DNA of 64,000 bases, taken from DATBFG01 sp036558645 (GTDB taxonomy: Bacteria > Acidobacteriota > Terriglobia > Terriglobales > Acidobacteriaceae). The stretch lies in assembly GCA_036558645.1 (NCBI GenBank), contig DATBFG010000063.1, forward strand, positions 1-64,000. The letters are read 5' to 3'. Shown here in pieces: positions 59,739-64,000 of the stretch (position 1 is its first letter; each line of letters opens with the position of its first letter). The position numbers and the translations under genes are program-made. Under the pieces are notes generated by a model that saw nothing but the letters and a program-made list of their open reading frames with translations, did not search any database and had not been told where the DNA came from.

Positions 59739-60221
59739 ATGACCTCGAAATCGCAAAAGTCGCCAACGCGCAGCTGTGTGGCTGTGCGTGGATTTACGCT
59801 GATCGAGCTGATTGTGGCCACTGCGATCCTGGTCATCCTGACGAGTCTGGCGGTTCCCATGGCCCGGGTCACGATCAAACGTGAGCGTGAACACCAGTTG
59901 CGTCAGGCTTTATGGCAGATGCGCGATGCGATCGACCGCTACAAGGACGCCGCCGACCGGGGCGCTTTCCAGATTAAAGTTGGCTCTGAAGGATACCCGC
60001 CGGATCTTGAAACGCTCGTCAAAGGAGTGGATGTAGGCGGGAAAAAACTGCGATTTCTGCGGAGAATCCCAGAGGATCCGATGACTGGGAACACCGAGTG
60101 GGGAATACATTCGATGCAGGACGATCCGCAGTCGGACTCATGGGACGGCAACAACGTCTTTGACGTCTACACCAAGTCGCAGGGCGAAGCGCTTGACGGC
60201 ACCAAGTATAAGGACTGGTAG
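59739..60221 (+). CDS. type II secretion pseudopilin, GspG-like
   Basis: 160 residues, ATG 59739 only 4 bases after the secretin stop. A ~16-residue leader (MTSKSQKSPTRSCVAVRG) precedes the prepilin cleavage site G|FTLIELIVATAILVILTSLAVPMA. Mature features like the major pseudopilin GspG include YPPDLETLVKGV, LRRIPEDPMTGNTEWGIHS and a Trp/Asp-rich end (FDVYTKSQGEALDGTKYKDW). Position 5 Glu is present, so it should be processed by a PilD-type peptidase encoded elsewhere. It probably builds the short pseudopilus under the secretin ring. Cotranscribed with its neighbours. Confidence 0.9.
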   Translation: MTSKSQKSPTRSCVAVRGFTLIELIVATAILVILTSLAVPMARVTIKREREHQLRQALWQMRDAIDRYKDAADRGAFQIKVGSEGYPPDLETLVKGVDVGGKKLRFLRRIPEDPMTGNTEWGIHSMQDDPQSDSWDGNNVFDVYTKSQGEALDGTKYKDW

Positions 60222-60626
60222 ATGAGACGACGAGTCCGGAACAGCAGCCGCGGCTTCACTCTGATCGAGCTGATGATTGTCATTAGCATCATGCTGATCC
60301 TGGTGTCGATGGCAATTCCTGCATACCAGACCTCGATCCTGCGGGCCAAAGAATCCGTGCTACGTCAGAACCTGTTCACCTTGCGGTCGCTCATATCGCA
60401 ATACACTCTTGATAAGCAGAAAGCCCCCCAAGCTCTCGATGATCTGGTTTCAGCTGGATATATCAAGCAGCTTCCTCTAGATCCCATGACAGGCAAATCG
60501 GACTGGGAAGCCGTACAGGAAGAAGACGTGAACATGTCCCCGGACCAGCAGGAACAAGGTATCGACGATGTTCATAGCTCTTCGACTGCAGTATCCAGCG
60601 ACGGCAGCGCATACAACACGTGGTGA
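60222..60626 (+). CDS. second pseudopilin of the secretin operon
   Basis: 134 residues. The ATG directly follows the TAG of the preceding gene, so translation is coupled. Leader MRRRVRNSSRG, then G|FTLIELMIVISIMLILVSMAIPAYQTSI with Glu5. The mature domain includes FTLRSLISQYTLDKQKAPQALDDLVSAGYIKQLPLDPMTGKSDWE, the same DPMTG.xxW block as the upstream pseudopilin, so both derive from a GspG-like ancestor. It has an acidic Ser-rich C-terminus (SPDQQEQGIDDVHSSSTAVSSDGSAYNTW). Its distinct role is not readable. Confidence 0.88.
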   Translation: MRRRVRNSSRGFTLIELMIVISIMLILVSMAIPAYQTSILRAKESVLRQNLFTLRSLISQYTLDKQKAPQALDDLVSAGYIKQLPLDPMTGKSDWEAVQEEDVNMSPDQQEQGIDDVHSSSTAVSSDGSAYNTW

Positions 60627-60630
60627 TGCC

Positions 60631-60663
60631 GGTCATTGGTCGATAGTCGTTGGCCACTAGCCG
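60631..60663 (+). repeat. GTCATTGGTCGATAGTCGTTGG repeat
   Basis: GGTCATTGGTCGATAGTCGT followed by TGGCCACTAGCCG, of the same type as the copy at 40884. Confidence 0.55.
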
Positions 60664-60716
60664 AAACCCTCCACCTCCGATTTGAACCCCGTTCCTGAAA
60701 GCCTTACCATCTATCC

Positions 60717-62396
60717 ATGCCGGTAGAGACTGAAATTACTGCGTCTACATACACACCGATCCGTGCGCCTCGGGGTACTGCGATTTCATGCAAAGGCTGG
60801 CAGCAGGAAGCCGCCATGCGCATGATCATGAACAATCTCGACGAAGAGGTTGCCGAGCGGCCCAAGGATCTTGTGGTTTACGGCGGAACGGGACGCGCTG
60901 CGCGCAGCTGGGATGCGTTTCATGCCATCGTGAAGTCGCTCAAGAATCTAGAGAGCGATGAAACCCTCCTAGTGCAATCCGGTAAGCCGGTTGGAGTTTT
61001 CAAAACGCACGACTATGCCCCGCGCGTTCTTATCGCAAACTCAAATTTGGTCGGCCACTGGTCGAACTGGGAAAAGTTCAACGAACTCGAACGTGCCGGC
61101 TTGATGATGTACGGCCAGATGACGGCCGGATCGTGGATTTATATCGGCTCGCAGGGAATCGTTCAGGGAACATTCGAAACCTTTGCCGCGGCGGGCGAGA
61201 AACATTTCGGCGGGGATCTCTCGGGCAAACTGATCGTGTCCGGCGGCATGGGTGGAATGGGTGGTGCGCAACCTCTAGCGGCGACAATGACTGGAGCCGC
61301 ATTTCTGGGCATTGACGTCGATCCCGAGCGCATCAAGAAAAGGCTGAAGACCGGTTACTGCGATTTCATGGTGACGTCTCTTGATGAGGCATTGCGCATC
61401 CTGAAGAATGCGATACGAAAGAAGGAAAATGTATCGGTCGGTTTGGTTGGAAACTGTGCCGACATTATTCCGGAGTTGGCTGAGCGCGGCGTAGTTCCTG
61501 ACATTCTTACCGACCAGACCTCCGCGCACGATCCCCTGAATGGATATGTCCCCAACGGCATGACCTTGCAGGAGGCCTTTGATCTGCGCAAGAGTGATCC
61601 CAAGAAATACGAAGAGAAATCGCTCGATGCAATGGCAAGCCATGTCGAAGGCATGTTGCGCCTCCAAAAAATGGGCGCGGTGACATTCGATTATGGAAAT
61701 AACATTCGAACTTTCGCGTTTCAACGCGGAGTGAAGAATGCATATGACTTCCCCGGCTTTGTGCCGGCCTACATTCGTCCGCTCTTTTGTGAAGGACGCG
61801 GACCGTTCCGTTGGGTGGCGCTGTCGGGAGAGGCATCCGACATTCATATAACTGACGACTTGATTCTCGAACTCTTCCCGGAAAACCGAATTTTGCGGCG
61901 ATGGATTGATCTGGCTCGAAAGCGGATCAAATTCCAAGGCTTGCCTGCCCGCATTTGCTGGCTTGGTTATGGTGAGCGGGCGCAATTCGGGTTGGCCATG
62001 AATGACCTTGTGAAGAAGGGGAAGATCAAGGCGCCGATTGTTATCGGGCGAGATCATCTGGATTGCGGATCGGTGGCGTCTCCATTTCGCGAGACTGAGA
62101 GCATGAAAGACGGCAGCGATGCGGTGGCAGATTGGCCGATTCTAAACGCATTGGTTAATACGGCTGCCGGTGCTTCGTGGGTATCGGTGCACAACGGAGG
62201 TGGTGTTGGCATCGGCTATTCACTTCACGCGGGACAAGTCACGGTCGCGGATGGAACGGAGATGATGGCTCGGAGGATTGAACGGGTGTTGACGACTGAT
62301 CCGGGTATGGGGATTATCCGGCATGCGGATGCGGGATACGATGAGGCGAAGGAATTTGCCGAAAAACGAGATGTGAAAGTGCCGATGAGAGAATGA
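60717..62396 (+). CDS. hutU: urocanate hydratase
   Basis: 559 residues. It converts urocanate to imidazolonepropionate, second step of histidine degradation, with a tightly bound NAD. Family strings: EAAMRMIMNNLDEEVAERP, VVYGGTGRAARSW, IASNSNLVGHWSNWEKF-type motif (read as LIANSNLVGHWSNWEKF), SGGMGGMGGAQPLAATMTGA (NAD-binding), GRDHLDCGSVASPFRETE. Length matches the family (~555). hutI follows after 46 bases, so a hut operon. hutH (histidase) is not in the window. Confidence 0.97.
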   Translation: MPVETEITASTYTPIRAPRGTAISCKGWQQEAAMRMIMNNLDEEVAERPKDLVVYGGTGRAARSWDAFHAIVKSLKNLESDETLLVQSGKPVGVFKTHDYAPRVLIANSNLVGHWSNWEKFNELERAGLMMYGQMTAGSWIYIGSQGIVQGTFETFAAAGEKHFGGDLSGKLIVSGGMGGMGGAQPLAATMTGAAFLGIDVDPERIKKRLKTGYCDFMVTSLDEALRILKNAIRKKENVSVGLVGNCADIIPELAERGVVPDILTDQTSAHDPLNGYVPNGMTLQEAFDLRKSDPKKYEEKSLDAMASHVEGMLRLQKMGAVTFDYGNNIRTFAFQRGVKNAYDFPGFVPAYIRPLFCEGRGPFRWVALSGEASDIHITDDLILELFPENRILRRWIDLARKRIKFQGLPARICWLGYGERAQFGLAMNDLVKKGKIKAPIVIGRDHLDCGSVASPFRETESMKDGSDAVADWPILNALVNTAAGASWVSVHNGGGVGIGYSLHAGQVTVADGTEMMARRIERVLTTDPGMGIIRHADAGYDEAKEFAEKRDVKVPMRE

Positions 62397-62442
62397 AACT
62401 GCAGACCGCCAGCACGACGCAAGTTCCTTGCGAAAAATCAAC

Positions 62443-63732
62443 ATGCCTCAGTCGCCGCCACTCTTACTTGTAAATATCGGTCAGCTCCTCACGTTGAAGT
62501 CGACATCAGGTGCCCTGGAGCCACTGCGTGGTGCGGCTCTGCGCGACTTAGCCATTGTGCGTGACGCCGCTGTCCTCTGCATCGCGGGCAAAATCGTATC
62601 GGTCGGCACAACCAAAGACGCGCTTCGCGACCCTTGGGTCCAGAAAAATCGCAAGAAAATTCTGGAGATCGATTGTGAACGGAAGGTTGTCCTGCCTGGT
62701 TTTGTCGATTCCCACACCCATCCTGCTTTCATGGTTCCGCGCCTGGTGGATTTCGAAAAGCGCATTGGAGGAGCCACATATGAGGAAATCGCTCAGGCTG
62801 GAGGAGGCATTCGCTCAAGCATTGAATCTGTACGCGCGGCAGATCAAAAATTGCTTTCGGAGCAGGTTCTAGACGGACTTCGCTGGATGGCAGAGCAGGG
62901 CACAACGACTATAGAAGCAAAGTCGGGATACGGATTGAGCCTCGAATCCGAACTCAAGTCTTTACGGGCAATTCGTCAGGCGGCTGCACGCTGGCCCGGC
63001 ACTGTCATTGCGACGCTTCTCGGGGCTCACGTGGTGCCAAGCGAATTCAAAGGCCGCTCACAGAAGTACGTTGAGCTCGTCTGTAAAGAGATGATTCCGC
63101 AGGCGGCTCAACAGAAACTCGCCCGGTTTGTCGATGTCTTCACCGACAGGGGTGCGTTTTCTCCCCAAGAGACGGCAACTATTTTTGCCGCTGCCCGCAA
63201 GCACAACCTGAGCGTTCGCGGGCACGTTTGTCAGTTAACAGAGACTCGTCTGGGGCCGTTGATGGAATTCGAACCGGTGTCGTTGGATCACATGGACCAT
63301 GTAAATGACGATGACATACGGTTATTGGCAAGAAGTGAGACCATTGCAACGCTCGTACCGGGAGCTAATTATTTTTTGGGTCTTGATGGCTACGCGCCCG
63401 CAAGGAAACTAATCGATTCCGGCGTTGCTGTAGCGCTGGCGACGGACTACAATCCCGGGTCTTCGCCCACGCCGAGTATGCCGTTTGTTCTGTCGCTGGC
63501 ATGCACGCATATGCGTATGTCGCCGGCGGAGGCGATCGCGGCAGCTACCATCAATGGCGCATTTGCGCTAAAATTAGAAAAAAGAAAAGGAACTGTGGAG
63601 CCCGGCAAAGACGCCGACCTGGCTGTCTTTGCAGTAGAAGATTTCCGCGAAATACCATATTGGTTCGCTGCTGATTCTTGTGCTTTTACCCTCTTGGGCG
63701 GCGAACGGATATCTTCGGGGCCTAACTGCTGA
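62443..63732 (+). CDS. hutI: imidazolonepropionase
   Basis: 429 residues from ATG 62443 (a TTG five codons earlier is also possible; no strong ribosome site for either). It hydrolyses imidazolonepropionate to N-formimino-L-glutamate. Amidohydrolase features: VDSHTHPAFMVPRL (HxH metal motif), TTTIEAKSGYGLSLESELK, LLGAHVVPSEFKGR, VRGHVCQLTETRLGPLM and ATDYNPGSSPTPSMPFVLSLACTHMRMSPAEAI (metal Asp). It ends with the usual composite beta-sandwich (GKDADLAVFAVEDFREIPYWF). Immediately downstream of hutU in the same direction. Confidence 0.96.
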   Translation: MPQSPPLLLVNIGQLLTLKSTSGALEPLRGAALRDLAIVRDAAVLCIAGKIVSVGTTKDALRDPWVQKNRKKILEIDCERKVVLPGFVDSHTHPAFMVPRLVDFEKRIGGATYEEIAQAGGGIRSSIESVRAADQKLLSEQVLDGLRWMAEQGTTTIEAKSGYGLSLESELKSLRAIRQAAARWPGTVIATLLGAHVVPSEFKGRSQKYVELVCKEMIPQAAQQKLARFVDVFTDRGAFSPQETATIFAAARKHNLSVRGHVCQLTETRLGPLMEFEPVSLDHMDHVNDDDIRLLARSETIATLVPGANYFLGLDGYAPARKLIDSGVAVALATDYNPGSSPTPSMPFVLSLACTHMRMSPAEAIAAATINGAFALKLEKRKGTVEPGKDADLAVFAVEDFREIPYWFAADSCAFTLLGGERISSGPNC

Positions 63733-63862
63733 ACTTCCGCCGGACGTTTTGCGTACATTTAGCATCACACATTGCGAGCCCTGAGATCGCCATATCTCAT
63801 GGGTGATAACAAAACGGTTAGAACTGATTCTCATCATTCGTGGAAGCTGAGGATTATATCGT

Positions 63863-64000
63863 TTGAAAAAGAACATAGGACGTGGGTTAGCGATACTGCT
63901 CGTATGCTTCATTCAGGCCTCGATTGTCCTTGCGCAACGCCTGCCTAACATCGTTGTGCCCGAGAACTACCAGCTCATTTTTGCCCCGAATTTTGACAGG
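63863..64000 (+). CDS. start of an exported M1-type aminopeptidase (truncated by window end)
   Basis: From TTG 63863 a frame stays open to the window edge (46 codons): a signal peptide (KKNIGRGLAILLVCFIQASIVLAQ) and then RLPNIVVPENYQLIFAPNFD. The string LPN.V.P..Y.L.F.P.F is typical of the N-terminal domain of M1 zinc aminopeptidases (R.P..V.P..Y.L...PD), but the HEXXH motif would lie beyond the edge, so the call rests on this short match and on context (other exported peptidases in the window). Confidence 0.55.
   Translation, partial: MKKNIGRGLAILLVCFIQASIVLAQRLPNIVVPENYQLIFAPNFDR

Overview
The window looks like a chromosomal contig from the Acidobacteriota, probably a Koribacter/Terriglobia-like soil or sediment bacterium. 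This is inferred from gene families and not from a marker gene. The families are secreted GloVer-repeat proteins, YncE-like propellers with Ig-like domains, a pro-kumamolisin/S53 protease with Ig repeats, M16 peptidase pairs, DUF4097 and DUF3617 proteins, and a secretin with a C-terminal cohesin domain. Many genes carry Sec signal peptides and there is an outer-membrane secretin, so the cell is diderm. No rRNA operon, intact tRNA, CRISPR array or prophage was seen.

Layout. 1-7.3 kb is a loose accessory stretch of mostly minus-strand genes: a truncated alpha/beta hydrolase, a 900-residue propeller protein, several small unknowns and a POTRA protein. Four copies of a ~30-bp direct repeat and a tRNA 3' fragment lie between them. 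8.2-11.8 kb holds two tandem GloVer paralogues and a DUF4097 protein. 11.9-14.9 kb is a translationally coupled M16 pair. 15-18.9 kb holds a stand-alone LigD-type polymerase with a DUF72 gene, then two Xer-type recombinases. 19.2-20.7 kb is a near-identical pair of type IV pilin genes. 21-31 kb has an acyl-ligase/ACP/acyltransferase fusion, secA and a giant S53 protease. 31-36.3 kb is mobile and accessory: a TIR protein, a REP-associated transposase with its REP hairpins, and a complete IS1595-type transposon (24-bp inverted repeats, 8-bp target duplication) carrying passenger genes. 36.3-50.4 kb is mostly housekeeping: CYTH, a DedA-rhodanese fusion, RidA, polyprenyl synthetase, YajQ, TatD, MetG, LarC, ArgS, PepA and small exported proteins. 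50.6-57.1 kb has a large exported protein, gluconokinase plus an MFS transporter, a DUF3617 protein and SmpB. 57.4-60.6 kb is a secretin/pseudopilin operon behind a good sigma70-type promoter. 60.7-63.7 kb is hutU-hutI, and the window ends inside an M1-type aminopeptidase.

How genes fit together. The secretin-pseudopilin operon and the pilin pair point to type IV pilus/type II-like export. The exported peptidases (M16 pair, S53, M1 start), PepA and HutU/HutI fit a life of degrading external protein and amino acids. GntK with an MFS permease of the sugar-acid type suggests uptake and phosphorylation of gluconate-like substrates.

The most unusual observations are: (1) an in-frame UGA in the rhodanese active-site loop of the DedA-rhodanese gene, which is either a selenocysteine codon or a nonsense mutation; (2) the intact IS1595 transposon with an unknown cargo operon; (3) the repeat-punctuated small-gene row at 1.4-6.4 kb; (4) an orphan TIR protein with an unfamiliar C-terminal domain.
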